DNA of 64,000 bases. Origin: Gracilaria gracilis (Eukaryota; Rhodophyta; Florideophyceae; Gracilariales; Gracilariaceae). The stretch lies in NCBI GenBank assembly GCA_030374805.1, contig JARGSG010000250.1:62001-126000 (forward strand), written 5' to 3'. The notes beneath the pieces were generated by a model. It was given only the letters and a program-made list of their open reading frames with translations, ran no database searches and was not told where the DNA came from. The position numbers and the translations under genes were made by a program. Below, piece by piece: positions 10,072 to 21,052 of the stretch; position 1 is the first letter of the stretch; each line of letters begins with the position of its first letter.

Positions 10072-10808
10072 GCGGCGGGCGGCGGGCGGCGGCGCGAACG
10101 CGAAGCGCCTGGGGGCAAACGGCCATGAGGAGCAGGGGCGGTGGCCGACAGCGAAAAAAAACGGGCACGCGCGCGATTGAAATTGAAAAGCAACGGCGGC
10201 GAGGCGCCACGGTGCCGCGCGGTGCGCGCGCGCGCGCGCGACGGCGCTCAAAGGAACGCGTGACGCGCGCCGGTAGGCGCCGCGCCAGCGCTGACACGCG
10301 CACGCGCAGCGCAGTGCAAGCGCCAATTCGAAGCGAGCGCACGCGCGCGCGTGACGTGCCGACGCACGTGGCGACGTGGCGCGCGCGCAGTGGGCGCGGC
10401 GTGTCAGCCGACCGCGGGCGCCGCCGCCACGGCGCGCCCCGTGCTCATCACGTCGCGCGTGAAAACCCCTCGCCCCGCGGCGCACGCGCAGCGGCCTCTC
10501 GAGTGCATCCGCGCGCGTCCCCCCCTCCCCCTCCCCCGTCGCCGCCCCTCCGCGCCGCGCGCCGTCGTACGCCCGTACTTAACTGCCGTCGATCGAGGTC
10601 GAGCCCCGCGACCCCCGTCCCCACCCCTTCCGCGCTCACCCGTCCTCTCTTCCGCGTCCTTCTCGACGCTCCCGCCCTTCCGGCCCCCTTCGACCCGCGC
10701 GCCTTTCCTCCCGCGCGCGCTATCGCGCAACTTTCGTCCCTCCCCCCGTTCCGCCCCCAAAAATCGCCCCGACTCCCCCTTCCCATCCCTCCCGCCCTCT
10801 CCCGTGCC
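8200..10808. other. Long GC-rich gene-poor stretch upstream of the C2H2 gene
   Basis: Open frames here are long on several strands at once and are made of Arg/Ala/Pro/Cys-rich low-complexity sequence, as expected from GC-rich DNA without selection for protein. From about 9,630 the sequence becomes simple: imperfect CGACGGCGGCGCA repeats (9,670-9,760), then a pure GGC run, then CG-dinucleotide-rich sequence to about 10,420, then a C-rich pyrimidine-biased stretch (10,510-10,800) just before the C2H2 start. The last part may be a promoter/5' leader. No convincing gene was seen. Confidence 0.5.
10032..10090. repeat. GGC trinucleotide repeat
   Basis: About a dozen uninterrupted GGC units are followed by GGGCGGC variants. 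It lies in the non-coding region upstream of the C2H2 gene and is likely length-variable. Confidence 0.85.
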
Positions 10809-12260
10809 ATGACCTCCGCTCCACCCCTATCCGACTGGCGTCAGTCTCCCCCGCCCGCCTCCTCGCCCCCGCCCGCGCTCCGCGCGCCTTCCCCCACCAC
10901 GCACAACCTGTCCACGCCGCCGCCGTCGTCGCAGCCTACTCTCCAATCCCAACCGCAATCCTTGCCGCCGTCGCAACCGCCGCCGTCGCAACCGCCGCCG
11001 TCGCAACCGCCGCCGCCGCCGCACCAGCAGCACGTCCCGCACCCACTACCACAAGCCCCTCGCCCGCCTCAACCCGTATCGGTCCCACCCATCTCACAGA
11101 CGCTCATGCCGCAGCCGCCCATGTCACAGCCGCCCATGTCGCGCGCACCGCTGTTGCCGCAGCCGGCCTTATCGCAACCACTGCCGCCACCACAGCCGCC
11201 TGCCATGTCGCAGCCCTTCTCTCAACCGCTGCCGCAGCCGCTGCCTCCACTACCGCCTCCGACTAACCCCACTCCCTCTCCTGCCTACGCCCCCGCCCCC
11301 GTCTCCGTGCATCACCCCCCGTCGCAGTATGCGCAGCACTACTCCTCCGCACTTCCATCATATGCATACCCGTCCCTTTCTCCAGCCGACGCGCGTTCGC
11401 AGCCGCCGCTCACGGCTATACACCCGCCGCCACAACAAACATACCCTCATACTTTTAACTCTGCGTCCTCAGCGCTGTTTGAGGCCATCGAATCGCAGGA
11501 AGCTAATGACAACAATGCGCTGGAAAGCATAGCCAACGTCGCGGCTGAGCAGCCGCGAGTACCAACTGCTCCCCCACCTTATTCTTCTTCTGCTCCAGCC
11601 TTTCCATACTCCCGCTTCGCACCAAACGTGCCGGAGCTGTTCTGCTACGGCTCCGCTGCCCCACCGTCGTCCATGATGCATCATGCACCGCCACACATGC
11701 CACTACCACCCGCCGGCCCGTCCTCCGTGGCGGCGACGCCGCTGTCAAAGCGTGAGAAGCGTCGCTCTACATCGTCCGCCTCTACGCCGCCATGCAAACA
11801 GTTCAAGGTGATCCATGAGGACATTGTGGGCGACGGCTTCCCATGCAGCTCTTGTGGTTTGACGTTTGCCAGCAAACGCCAGCGCGATCACCACCTTCGT
11901 CAAGAGCACGAACGCAGCTTTGAGTGCAACAAGTGCACGAGCCGCTTCAAGACCAAATCGGATGCCAATCGGCACATCCGCATCGTTCACGACCGCATCC
12001 GGCCGTACGCGTGCAACAGGTGTCCGCGCACATTCTCCGAAAGGAACAAGCTCCGAAGGCATAGTGAGACGGTGCACCAAAAGCTGCGCCCCTATGCCTG
12101 CCCGGTGTGTTCCGCTCGATTCGGAGAGCTGGGTAACTTGCGTCAACACACCGGGTCTCTTCACCCGGATGTGAATGTGGATACGGCGGCGATCAGAAGC
12201 CGAGCTGCTGCGTCGATGCAACAGCAAAATCAGCAGCCGCACTCGCAGATCCGCTCATGA
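10809..12260 (+). CDS. C2H2 zinc-finger protein with proline/glutamine-rich N-terminus
   Basis: A 483-residue protein, intronless as read. I chose ATG 10809 (MTSAPPLSDWRQSPPP) because the open frame further upstream is simple-repeat translation. Residues 1 to about 250 are Pro/Gln/Ser-rich with repeated SQPPP and MSQPP units, like an activation or disordered interaction region. Four C2H2 fingers lie near residues 344-460, beginning CSSCGLTF, CNKCTSRF, CNRCPRTF and CPVCSARF. The last three are joined by short linkers of the RIRPYAC/KLRPYAC type typical of DNA-binding arrays. The tail is Gln-rich. It is probably a nuclear sequence-specific transcription factor; the target is unknown. It ends in TGA at 12258. 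The same finger style recurs in a decayed copy at 53.6-54.06 kb. Confidence 0.8.
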   Translation: MTSAPPLSDWRQSPPPASSPPPALRAPSPTTHNLSTPPPSSQPTLQSQPQSLPPSQPPPSQPPPSQPPPPPHQQHVPHPLPQAPRPPQPVSVPPISQTLMPQPPMSQPPMSRAPLLPQPALSQPLPPPQPPAMSQPFSQPLPQPLPPLPPPTNPTPSPAYAPAPVSVHHPPSQYAQHYSSALPSYAYPSLSPADARSQPPLTAIHPPPQQTYPHTFNSASSALFEAIESQEANDNNALESIANVAAEQPRVPTAPPPYSSSAPAFPYSRFAPNVPELFCYGSAAPPSSMMHHAPPHMPLPPAGPSSVAATPLSKREKRRSTSSASTPPCKQFKVIHEDIVGDGFPCSSCGLTFASKRQRDHHLRQEHERSFECNKCTSRFKTKSDANRHIRIVHDRIRPYACNRCPRTFSERNKLRRHSETVHQKLRPYACPVCSARFGELGNLRQHTGSLHPDVNVDTAAIRSRAAASMQQQNQQPHSQIRS

Positions 12261-13979
12261 TGGCGGCATGTGACTAACGCAAGCATGAAATTTGTTATGT
12301 CCTCTGTCTTCTGCTAACTTTTGCCACTTTATGTTTGTTTGTCTGTGTTCCAACGCGCTAAAAGGCGACGTCTTGTTGTGTTTTTGGACGAAAGCTATGT
12401 GACGGCGATGTGCACGCACCGGGAAGAGCGCAGCGCGACTGGTGTTCTCTTGTAATGCTTGTTATTTGTATTTGTGCGCTTGGCTCGGAGAGGGTATGGT
12501 ATCTAACATCGAACGCCGTAGGGTTGGTTTAGCGGCCCGGGGCGTTCTAGCTGTTTACTGGTGTACTTTTTGTTGGTTTTACTTGTTGGATTTCTGGCAT
12601 CGCCGGTGATGGCACGTCTGTTGTTTGGATAGCTGTGTAAAAAAAAAGAGACGCTGACACTCATTGTAGCGGAGCTCGTATAGGGAGGTGGGCGCGGGTT
12701 AGCTACCGAGAGAGTGTGGGTAGCGCGGGGGGAGGGAAGGGGAAGGGTATGAGTACGCGTTGACCGCGGCTCGTGGTGAGATCGGAACAAGCGTATGGAG
12801 ATCAGTGCGAGCGCGGGCGCGATCAACAGCAACACGCGCGATGACGACGTATCTAGCGCGTGCGCGCACTCGTACGTATTGGCGAGGCCGCCGCGCGGGC
12901 CGCACCGCACTCGCTGTTGGCGCGTGTTTGAGTTGCTTTTTGAACCTGTTTGAAGGCGCGGCTGTGCGCCATGCGTCACGTACAGTACGTAAACGCGCCA
13001 AGCATTACGCGCTGCCCGCCTTCCAGCAATGATGCTCGCCCTCGCAGCCGCCTGCCGCCGCCGCCGCCGCTATCTACCGCCAGCCGCCAGCCGCCACTGC
13101 CTCCATGTTGTGGCGATTTGCTGCGGCGCTCCCCCGGGCACCCGCGCCCACATAGCGGCCACGTCTGACCTCGTCTCCGTTTGACGCTGTCTATCAGGGC
13201 GACAGTATCTGGTTACCGCCTTCCGCGCTCCGGGTAAGGTTAGCTGTCGTACTACGAGCCGTGGCACTCATAGTGCGGCGGCTAACGTTACACCGCCGCC
13301 GCCGCGCCACCGCGTGAGACGCCTTGCTGCCACCGATCTATCATTGCGCCTCGTCATGCGTGTAGCGCGCCGCCGCTAACTGCACCAACAAGCTCAAGCT
13401 CGCGCTCGCGCTCGGGAGCGCTTACCGCCCGTGGCCGTCACCGTGAGTCGCGCGACGTTGTGAGTCGTGAATCTTACTGACTCACCGTTGTTGCCGCGCT
13501 TCGTGCTTGAGAGCCGCGATACCTGCGGCTCTCGACGCTGGCGCTGCCGTGGCCATGCTCCGTTGGGGGGCCGAAGTAGTTGTCGCTTCAATTAACTCGG
13601 TCCCAACGGTGCGTGGCGGCAGCACGGCTCGCTGTGCTATTGCGCCACAAGCGCGCCCGTTGACCCACGTTGATGCCCACTTCTGTTTCGTGTGTCTCTC
13701 GTACAAGTCAACGCTATCTAACAACTAATCAAAAACTACAAACTCCTAATTTCACCAACGAGAAACATCAATCTTGAATGTCGTGTGCACCGCCAAACGG
13801 CACTTGTTAGTCGTCCATATACTTGTTACACCCAACAAATTCGAGCCACGGCCCAAATTGCGATCGTGAAGTCAAACAGACACGACGCCTGCACACAAAG
13901 CACGAGTCTCAGCAACAGATAATTGTAACGAGCACACCACCGCCACTCCCCTTTCAAGCCAGTTTTCTTTGTCTTCAAG
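12261..13979. other. Intergenic region between C2H2 gene and PTOX gene
   Basis: The two genes are convergent (+ then -), so both 3' ends lie here. I saw no AATAAA close to either stop. The middle (12,700-13,650) is GC-rich with low-complexity frames on both strands; none has a recognisable domain. Confidence 0.5.
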
Positions 13980-15325
13980 CTACTCTTTGTTCTTGGTGTG
14001 AATCTCTTCCCATCGTCGCCAGAACTCCTGCCGCTTCTCGATCGGCATAATTTTGGCCTTTCTTGAGCTACCGGACACACTCTTGCCGTTGAACCAAAAC
14101 GTAGAACCGTTTTCAATGTAGTCCGAGCACGCATCCATCGTCCCGCAGTGCTCCTTTTCATCACGAAAGATGTTTTCAAACACATCATACAGCGATTCAA
14201 GCTTCGGTGATCTTCGCTGCGTGTTGCTTTGATGGCGGTCTGGTGTCATTTGGAACTCCTGAAAGTAGTACAAGAAGTTGTGGAAGTACTCGTGAGCCAC
14301 ATCTGGCACCGGCAGTTCGCGCAACCTGCTCTCGTTTTCTTCGAGGAACTGCCCATATGTGTCTACAGCATGTCCCTCCAGCTTTTCCGAAAAACGGTAG
14401 GACTGGGTGGGCGAGATCATAAACAAAAAGACGAGGAACCTGAGCACCATGTCAGTCAGTAACAGATCACAAGCTTCACATCACTTGATCGTCGTGTGCG
14501 TGCACCTACCAGTAGTACGCAAGACTGACGTGGAAGGCGAGAAATCGGTCCTGGGCGCGCGCGCAAGTAGTAAGCGAGAACAGGAATTGTTAATCATGAG
14601 ATCGGCACCATGAACAACGACAGACAAGAAAAAGAACATACAAACCAGCGTCGGTCTCCTCCCAGACTCTCCATCACAGCTAGGTGATATGCTTCATTCA
14701 GCTCTTCCGCATGATGAACGTTCATCAACGTAGGCGAGCGGTACCAGCCCAGGGTAGAAAACAGATGCAAGCAGCTAGAGTATGCAAAGTAGGGCATTCT
14801 TGCTACAGTTTCTAGAAACCAGAAGCGTGGTATCGGCCTGTCTTTAAACACGATGTCCAACAATCGGCAAGTAACATCATAGACGAAGTTCACAAACGGC
14901 GAGGCGTCAACAGGGCCGTTTTCTTGCTCACGTTCGCGTTCCCGCTCAATGACGGCCGCGTCATCCAACGAAAGATTGAGGCAGTCGGGGGGGGTGTACT
15001 GCTGCGGTGGCAAAAGCCCCACGCTGCGGGCAATTGATATGCGAAGCTCAGACAGCTCGACACCGAAGTTCTTCAGCGCGAGACGCCCAGCGGATGTGAG
15101 TAAAGGCTGGTACGAGGAGTCCTCGGACACATAGTACGCTTCGAGTTGCTCTGCGGGAAGTGAGGAGGCCTCCACATCACTTGGCGACGGTTTGGATTCG
15201 TCCGCGAGCACCGCGCGCGCCACATGAATCTTGCGAGCACGGCCCGCAGAGCTCCTGGAAACTGAGCGCGGCCACGAACACAGGCGCCTTGACGACGGGA
15301 GCGGGGCCGCAACGAAGCCGAACAT
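13980..15325 (-). CDS. PTOX: Plastid terminal oxidase (alternative oxidase family), three exons
   Basis: A di-iron plastoquinol oxidase of the AOX/PTOX family, which passes electrons from plastoquinol to oxygen in carotenoid synthesis and chlororespiration, at the thylakoid membrane. Exons on the minus strand are 15325-14642, 14550-14510 (41 nt) and 14439-13980, with introns of 91 and 70 nt (GTATGT...CCAG and GTAGGT...CTCAG). This splicing restores WF-DRFLAFHVSLAYYW-FLVFLF, the conserved family stretch. The protein has 394 residues. All six iron ligands are present: E172 in FLETVARMPYF, E211 and H214 in NEAYH, E263 in LEGHA, E336 and H339 in DEKEH. PKLESLYDVFENI is the PTOX-type C-terminal motif. 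The first about 40 residues (MFGFVAAPLPSSRR...) are basic and Ser-rich like a red-algal transit peptide. ATG 15325 was chosen for that reason, although the frame is open to 15478. The minus-strand stop is TAG at 13980. Confidence 0.9.
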
Positions 15326-15903
15326 GACGTAAACGAACGAGGTGGCACCGGAAGAAACGCACGGACGCGGACGACGAAGGGTGGTCGTGCACGTGGGGAT
15401 TCGGAAACTGTTCGCGTGTCTGTAACTTGAGAAGCGCGGTGGAGAGGCAACTACCCTTGGTAAGTTACCGTTGTACAAGGGTAAGACATGAGATGCTCTC
15501 CTGTATGGATATCTTGTGCCTTCGTAGATATCTACAAGTGTTACAGTGTGAACAGCGGTGTGTGACGTGTGCCGCCTGCGGCTGCACGTGGCGCCGCACT
15601 TTTGGCACGGGCAGCGATCGACTGTCTCGAATGATATCTACAAGGGCTAGGAACGTTACCGTTGCAGATATCTAACAAGGTTAATCGCTGTTTCTAATAC
15701 ATATCGCGTCTTGGCGACTGTTTCTATTCTTTACGAGTTCTTCGGAGCCCGGGGTGCCAAATTGTCCAGCGCATCGCTCATTCCCATTTCTAACTACAGC
15801 AAAAAAAAAAGAACAAGGCGCATCTCCATGTTTTCATCACGGCAAATACACTCTACACAGTCCAATGCGCCCATCTCACATTACGGATACTTATTTCGGA
15901 TCG
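15326..15903. other. Intergenic region between PTOX 5' end and the proline-rich gene 3' end
   Basis: The motif GATATCT(A) recurs four times between 15507 and 15672, each time near ACAAG or a short TTACCGTTG repeat. These could be promoter elements for PTOX, which starts at 15325 and is read leftward. No gene was seen. Confidence 0.4.
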
Positions 15904-17766
15904 TTATGACTTCCCAGCCGCCACACCATTTCCATTTGGTAGCGCCCGAACAGAGCTCCTGTTGTTATCAATGTGTTCCCTCATCTCTTCGTTGATGGCC
16001 ATCGCCGCCCCGATCACCGGCTCTCCGAAATTGTCCTCCTCTCCTGTGATCACATCCTCAAATTGCTTCACAAGGTTGCAGTGTTCTCTCGTGATCACCG
16101 TTCTCCATCCTTTGAAAGAAATCAAGTCCTTGGTGCGCAGATGCGACAGTGCCCAGCGTTTCATCATTCGGTCGGGCATCCACTTCGCAAGTAGCACCAA
16201 GTTGCGATTGTATCCGTCTGAATTTCTAAATGCCGCTATGACCGCTTTCAAGTTAGATTCTTTCTCCTTCTTGTTAAACAGCGTTTGTAAGTAGTTCGGC
16301 AAACTTCGTGCCACATCGGAATGATGTTGCAGCAGTTGATCAAAGCCCTTGATCAGTACCAAGAGTCCTTCAAGTCTTTCGCCAACCGGTAAGTATGGCA
16401 AGAACTTCTCCTTGTACTCGGTTAGTTTCTGAATGGTGTTGCGTGTAGCTCCATATACGCGCATGCGTTCGCTCCTCTTAAACGGTCCACGGAGCGAATC
16501 CTTTGAACCCACCCAGCCGTAGTACACTTCCTCTTCAATTGTGATAGCCACGTCTAGGAACTGGTTAAAGTCAGCCCACCACTCGTAAAAAATATCAATG
16601 TGAGTCAGTGTCAGAAGCATCTTGCGTCTTTGCATCACGTATGCCATGTTCTGAAGATCGCGAACTTCTGCTTTGATGGCATTGTGGATAAGGGCAAACG
16701 AATCAGTGGCCCAATCTTGTCCGAACGGAGTGAATTGCACGGGTGCGTATTTGTGTGCAATCTCTCCCTCAAACATCTTCTTGGATATTCGTGCAGTTCG
16801 CAAAATATCGAGAGGTGCCGGATCCTCCGGTGCTTTCGGTTCATCTTCAACCGATTCACTAGTATCGGAAGCAACATTGGCGGCAGAGGACGAAGATTTC
16901 TTCCCGAATAATGAAGAGTGCTGCCTCTTGCCCTTTCTCCGTGACTTGATTTTGGCTTCCTGGTGTGAATGCTTCTCCAACTTGCTCCTAGCGGCTTCCG
17001 TCTTATCAGTGCCCATGTCTGGAAGATCTGGAAGATCTTCGGGAACCTCCTGTGCCTTTGTAAGCAAACTCTCCTTATTGGCGCCACGTCCAAGTCGATT
17101 CCTGAAACTCTTACTGGACAACGCCGCTCGTCTGGTATGCTCGTCGGTAGCAAGCGGCTCCTTCCGACGACCGAAGCGTCGAGTGGATCTTTCAGTCCTG
17201 TCGGCGTTACTTGTGACAGGCGCAGAACCTGGACGCGGAGGCTTAGCCGGGGTTGCCGGTTTGTTTTGGGAGGCAGGGGCTTTAGAAGACCTGGAAGCCG
17301 ATGGCTTCAACGGCGGCGGAGGGGGTGGCATAGACGCTGGACGAGACGATTTGGATGACGGCGGTGGCGGTGGCGGTGGCGGTGGGGCTCCGCCCTTGGA
17401 TGACGCACCCGATGGGGCTGGCGGAGGCGGCGGAGGTGGGGGAGGAGCCGATGAGCCAGACTTGTTCCCTGAAGGTGGTGGTGGTGGTGGTGGTGGGGGG
17501 GGCGGAGGGGGGGCGCCACCGCCGCCGCCGCCTGATGCTCTGGCCGAGGATGGGGGCGGCGGCGGCGGTGGGGCAGGAGCACCTGACGGAGCGGAGCGAG
17601 AAGGTGGTGGCGGTGGGGCTGGAGCAGCAGGAGGTGCAGAACGCGCGGGGGGTGGCGGTGGTGCGGGCGATGCTGCCGGTCGCGAGGATGACGGAGGGGG
17701 AGGGGCGTTGATTTTGCGACGAGGTAACGCCGGAGGCGGCGGGGGCGGGGGCGGAGGTGGACCCAT
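15904..17766 (-). CDS. Proline-rich protein with hemerythrin-like C-terminal domain
   Basis: A 620-residue single-exon protein. Residues 1-185 are polyproline runs separated by Gly/Ser/Ala, like the profilin- or SH3-binding regions of formins and WASP-type proteins. Residues 186-325 are basic and charged (TRRFGRRKEP, KSRRKGKRQHSS, an acidic SESVEDEPKAPED). Residues about 330-570 are all-helical. They include ALIHNAIKAEVRDLQ, LTLTHIDIFYEWWADF, AITIEEEVYYGWVG, QLLQHHSDVARSLP and KWMPDRMMKRWALSHL. The spaced His/Glu pattern (H361, H389, E411-E413, H481) with Trp/Phe neighbours resembles hemerythrin/HHE proteins that bind a di-iron centre. I do not see an FH2 domain, so it is not a formin despite the start. 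The function is unknown; a cytoplasmic iron- or oxygen-sensing scaffold is only a guess. The stop is TAA at 15904. Confidence 0.6.
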   Translation of the reverse strand: MGPPPPPPPPPPALPRRKINAPPPPSSSRPAASPAPPPPPARSAPPAAPAPPPPPSRSAPSGAPAPPPPPPPSSARASGGGGGGAPPPPPPPPPPPPPSGNKSGSSAPPPPPPPPPAPSGASSKGGAPPPPPPPPPSSKSSRPASMPPPPPPLKPSASRSSKAPASQNKPATPAKPPRPGSAPVTSNADRTERSTRRFGRRKEPLATDEHTRRAALSSKSFRNRLGRGANKESLLTKAQEVPEDLPDLPDMGTDKTEAARSKLEKHSHQEAKIKSRRKGKRQHSSLFGKKSSSSAANVASDTSESVEDEPKAPEDPAPLDILRTARISKKMFEGEIAHKYAPVQFTPFGQDWATDSFALIHNAIKAEVRDLQNMAYVMQRRKMLLTLTHIDIFYEWWADFNQFLDVAITIEEEVYYGWVGSKDSLRGPFKRSERMRVYGATRNTIQKLTEYKEKFLPYLPVGERLEGLLVLIKGFDQLLQHHSDVARSLPNYLQTLFNKKEKESNLKAVIAAFRNSDGYNRNLVLLAKWMPDRMMKRWALSHLRTKDLISFKGWRTVITREHCNLVKQFEDVITGEEDNFGEPVIGAAMAINEEMREHIDNNRSSVRALPNGNGVAAGKS

Positions 17767-19079
17767 ATTGGCGGCTGCGGAGCAAGGAGGGGACTGCGAG
17801 GTAGCAGTGGGGAGGAGGAAGACGGGAATGCGGAAAGGTGGTAATGCTAGGGGTGCTCAGGGATGGATTGCCGCAGCGAGCGACCGCTGGGGTAGCTCTA
17901 TCTAGATACTGGGGGAATGGCGACGGAGGGAGCGGTGGGGGGTGGTGTGCGCGGCTTTCTGTTTGGTTTGTGGACGCAGTGGGCGCATGGCGCGTGTGCG
18001 TTTCTGTTTCTGTTGTCGGCAGCTTCTGATTCTGCGTGTGCGCGTTCCGTGGCGCGGGCCTTACAGCCGCGCGCCCGTTTGCAGCGCCACGGCGACGGCG
18101 CCGTTGACGCACAACGCGCACACGCGTCGATTGCGCCACCGATGCTTCTGTTCTCCGCGAGCCGCGCGTCTTAGCGCCTGTTCAAGCTTTGCTTGCCGTG
18201 CTTCGTGTTCTCAACAGGCAACCCATCTTTGTACTCCAAGCCTTATTACGTCACCAACGGCCCTTTCCCGCCCGCGCACTGTCGCCGCCCCGCTACGCCG
18301 CGTCCCTCTCCCGTTGACCCAGCACCGCCAGTCCACCACCACTTTCGGCACCCTCTATTGCGCTTACATCCCACACAAGGCAGTACTCTTGCCAACTTTA
18401 AGTCAGTTCCAGTAGCCCACCGCCCTCACACAAGTTGCCAGTTCTTGCACCATACCAGTCCGGCAGACCTATGTTCCCATCCAAAGCCTCTTCCTCATAT
18501 TCTGACGTATGCTGACAACCTGTCACCTACTGCCGCAACCCCTGCTCCCCGGGATGTCATGTGTATCGAAACAGTACCGGTAGCATGCGCCCCAAGGATG
18601 CTGCACGGACTAAGTCTATTGCCGTTTGTTGATATCACGCGCCGTGCAAACTGCGCAAGCAGTTCAAGTTTTTGTACGTTTAGGATACGAGAACTGCTTC
18701 GGCATCAAGACAAAGGCGCAGCAATTTGAGCAGTTTTCTTTGGAGACTTCACTATCAATAGACTCGAGAGTCGTATGCTTCCTCCCGGTGTGCAAGATCT
18801 TGTAACAATCCTAGAGAAAGCCACCCCGGAGCTTTTAGAACCTTCAAGTAGTGGTTTCCAATTTCTACCTCAGCAGAACGTCATCCTTTGCTAAACCTCG
18901 GCAACTGACACATGCAACGCGATTGCTACGCCCTTTATCATCGGGGTGGCTAAACAGGGGACAATGCGGTAATTAGGGACTGTATTTTTATTAAAAGTTA
19001 TGAGCTCCATCCGAACGTTGGTGAAAACCAACCACTCTTAGGCTCTAGCGCTGTTGTGGCTCATATGATTCAAATTTAG
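17767..19079. other. Intergenic region upstream of the proline-rich gene
   Basis: GC-rich to about 18,350, then more balanced. The open frames (for example 18193-18729 on +) have no domain, no codon pattern like their neighbours, and overlap similar frames. The left part probably contains the promoter of the proline-rich gene. Nothing else was recognised. Confidence 0.4.
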
Positions 19080-19218
19080 GCGCCAAATTCGAATTCTACG
19101 GCCTCTGTTCTGATGGAGTACGTCCCTGCAACATCCCTAGGCCTCGAACGGCTAAGCTACAGCCACCTCGAGACTGCAGCCAGACCAAACGAACGGCAGT
19201 ACACCGCGGCTACAAACC

Positions 19219-20199
19219 ATGGTGTCAAAGCGCGTTGTGGCCCCAAAGGGGCATCCTCTCTACTCCGAACGGCTGGAAAGAGCAGTGCGTTATCATCGAA
19301 GCGCTAAATCGTCGCTACGCAAAAGTGCGGAACGATTCGGCATTGCCAGATCGCATCTTCATCGGGCTTTGACGCACAAGCAGAGTCCCAACCACTCTCG
19401 CGGACGGCCGCCAACACTAACAGACTAAGAAACACAGCTAATCACAAAAGCTGTGCTACACTTCTCCAGTCAAAGCACTTCACTTTCCCGCGAATTCTTA
19501 AAGGATCTTGTACAGTGCTTTGTCCGGGGCCTCCCATCACTCCGACAAAAGAATATCTGGTTCAATAACGACAGACCGGGGCATTTTTTTGTTTGCACTT
19601 TCTCTGTCGCCACCCCCAATTGACGCTAAAGCGCAGGACCAACTTAGAAAAGATGAGGGCCCTGGCCATGTCACCAGAGAACCTTGCGGCCCACTTCGCT
19701 CGCCTCAACCAAGTGTACAAGGAGTACAAGATTACATCACCCGAGCAGATATTTAATATCGACGAAAGCGGTTTTTCTTTTAGGACGGCGACAAGAACTA
19801 GGTCCAAAGCTCTATTCAATTCCAAGGGCCGCAGCAATTCTGTCGAACTGAACTGGTCAGGGAATGCACAGCATGCTACCATCATGCCCGTGGTATCAGC
19901 GGATGGTCGGGTGTGGTCCCCTTTGGTGGTACGGTAAGGCATACGCGCCAAATAACGCATTTGTGAATACGGAGAGCGAGAAACGCCTTCCTGCTACCTC
20001 CCCTTTAATGCGAGAACCTGTTACAGGGACCCGTTGGTGTAGACTCGAATATTTTCCTGCAGTGGGTGGAACAGTTTGTCAGCGAAACAAAAGAATTAAG
20101 GCGGAAATACAGGCATATTTTACTCACTTTCGATAGATATGGAGCCCATTGCAGCTACAAGGCTTTGGAGATGATGGAAAAAAACGGAATTGTGGCTGT
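19219..20199 (+). pseudogene. Pogo/Tigger-like transposase, 5' part (split by a gypsy insertion)
   Basis: A DDE_1/CENP-B-type transposase. 19219-19428 encodes an N-terminal helix-turn-helix of psq type (SLRKSAERFGIARSHLHRAL). 19593-19937 holds FNIDESGFSF with the first catalytic D. 20066-20199 holds LLTFDRYGAHCSYKALEMM with the second D. The pieces lie in different frames, so at least two or three frame changes plus a stop near 19426 have accumulated. The coding sequence is cut at GCTGT (20195-20199), where the gypsy LTR starts, and resumes at 31761. Confidence 0.8.
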
Positions 20200-21052
20200 T
20201 GTGGGGCAAAGCCGGGAACGGAAGGAAAGAACACAAACCGCGCCAGCGGCTACGCACCCAAGGTGTTCAGCATTGCTCCCTATTGGGGCAGAGCAGTGGC
20301 AGAACCCTCCGATGAGGCCGACACGTGCCGGGCGTAACTCCGGGCAGCCTCTTCCTGACTTACAGACGGATGTTGGGGGTGGCAATCGGGTTGCCAACAG
20401 GATGGATTCCACTGGGTGTGGCGTATCCCGTAGAAAAAGGGACGAGATAGAAGGTAACAAAATGAGCCGCACTGCGGAGCACAGACTCGTGAGAGCTGGG
20501 AATAATCCCGAGACAAAAAGGGGCAAACCTGTACAACAGGGCGAAGTGTAACGAAGCCGTAAGACGGGAAAACAGAAAGAGTGTATGGAAGAATGATCAA
20601 TAAGAAGCCGTAACGACGGATCGGTGCTTCTCGGTGACGGAGGTGGATAACTTGTCCGAACAAGCGGCGGTATTTCCCGGGAATGGGGCGAAAGACCGTG
20701 CGCAAGCGGAACTCAAGCTAGAGCCAACGCCTCGTTGAGGTTTACTTCCCCGTACAGTGGCGGCAAGTGCCGCCACTTATATACGGCTGACAAATATCAC
20801 TAAAATATCTAAGTACCCGGCACGCCGGCCAACACTACCCACGTGTACCTCCGTGGCACACTTGCAACGGCGCATCCGGTAATCGGGCGCGGGCACACAC
20901 GTGTCGCGCCAATCTTACCCTTCATAGGCGGATCCCTAATCCGGGCCAAATAGGCAAATAGACTTCATAATAGTAGGAAGTTCAGCCGAAAATAACAACG
21001 GATATATGAGCGGCATCCCCCTCAGTCCCTGCCAAGGGCAATTGCTCTACAT
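20200..21052 (-). repeat. Gypsy 1, 3' LTR
   Basis: An 853-bp terminal repeat, TGTGGGGC...CTCTACA on the plus strand. It contains a 10-bp-stem hairpin at 20756-20777 (AGTGGCGGCA/TGCCGCCACT, loop AG) and CCTC-GTT-GAGG just before it. Confidence 0.95.

Noticed and set aside
9574-10485. 303-codon minus-strand Arg/Ala/Pro frame
   Set aside because: It is a translation of CGG/CGA simple repeats, with mirror frames on the plus strand.
9957-10808. N-terminal extension of the C2H2 frame
   Set aside because: It translates a GGC run and CG-rich sequence; the ATG at 10809 begins normal-looking protein.
12503-12979. 158-codon minus-strand frame
   Set aside because: GC-rich low-complexity translation overlapping several other frames.
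15904-17766. Formin identity for the proline-rich gene
   Set aside because: The FH1-like start is there but no FH2 motifs were found; the C-terminus fits a hemerythrin-like fold better.
16673-17905. 410-codon plus-strand Gly-rich frame
   Set aside because: It is the antisense shadow of the polyproline coding sequence (GGN opposite CCN).
18193-18729. 178-codon plus-strand frame
   Set aside because: No domain, no start context or neighbour support.
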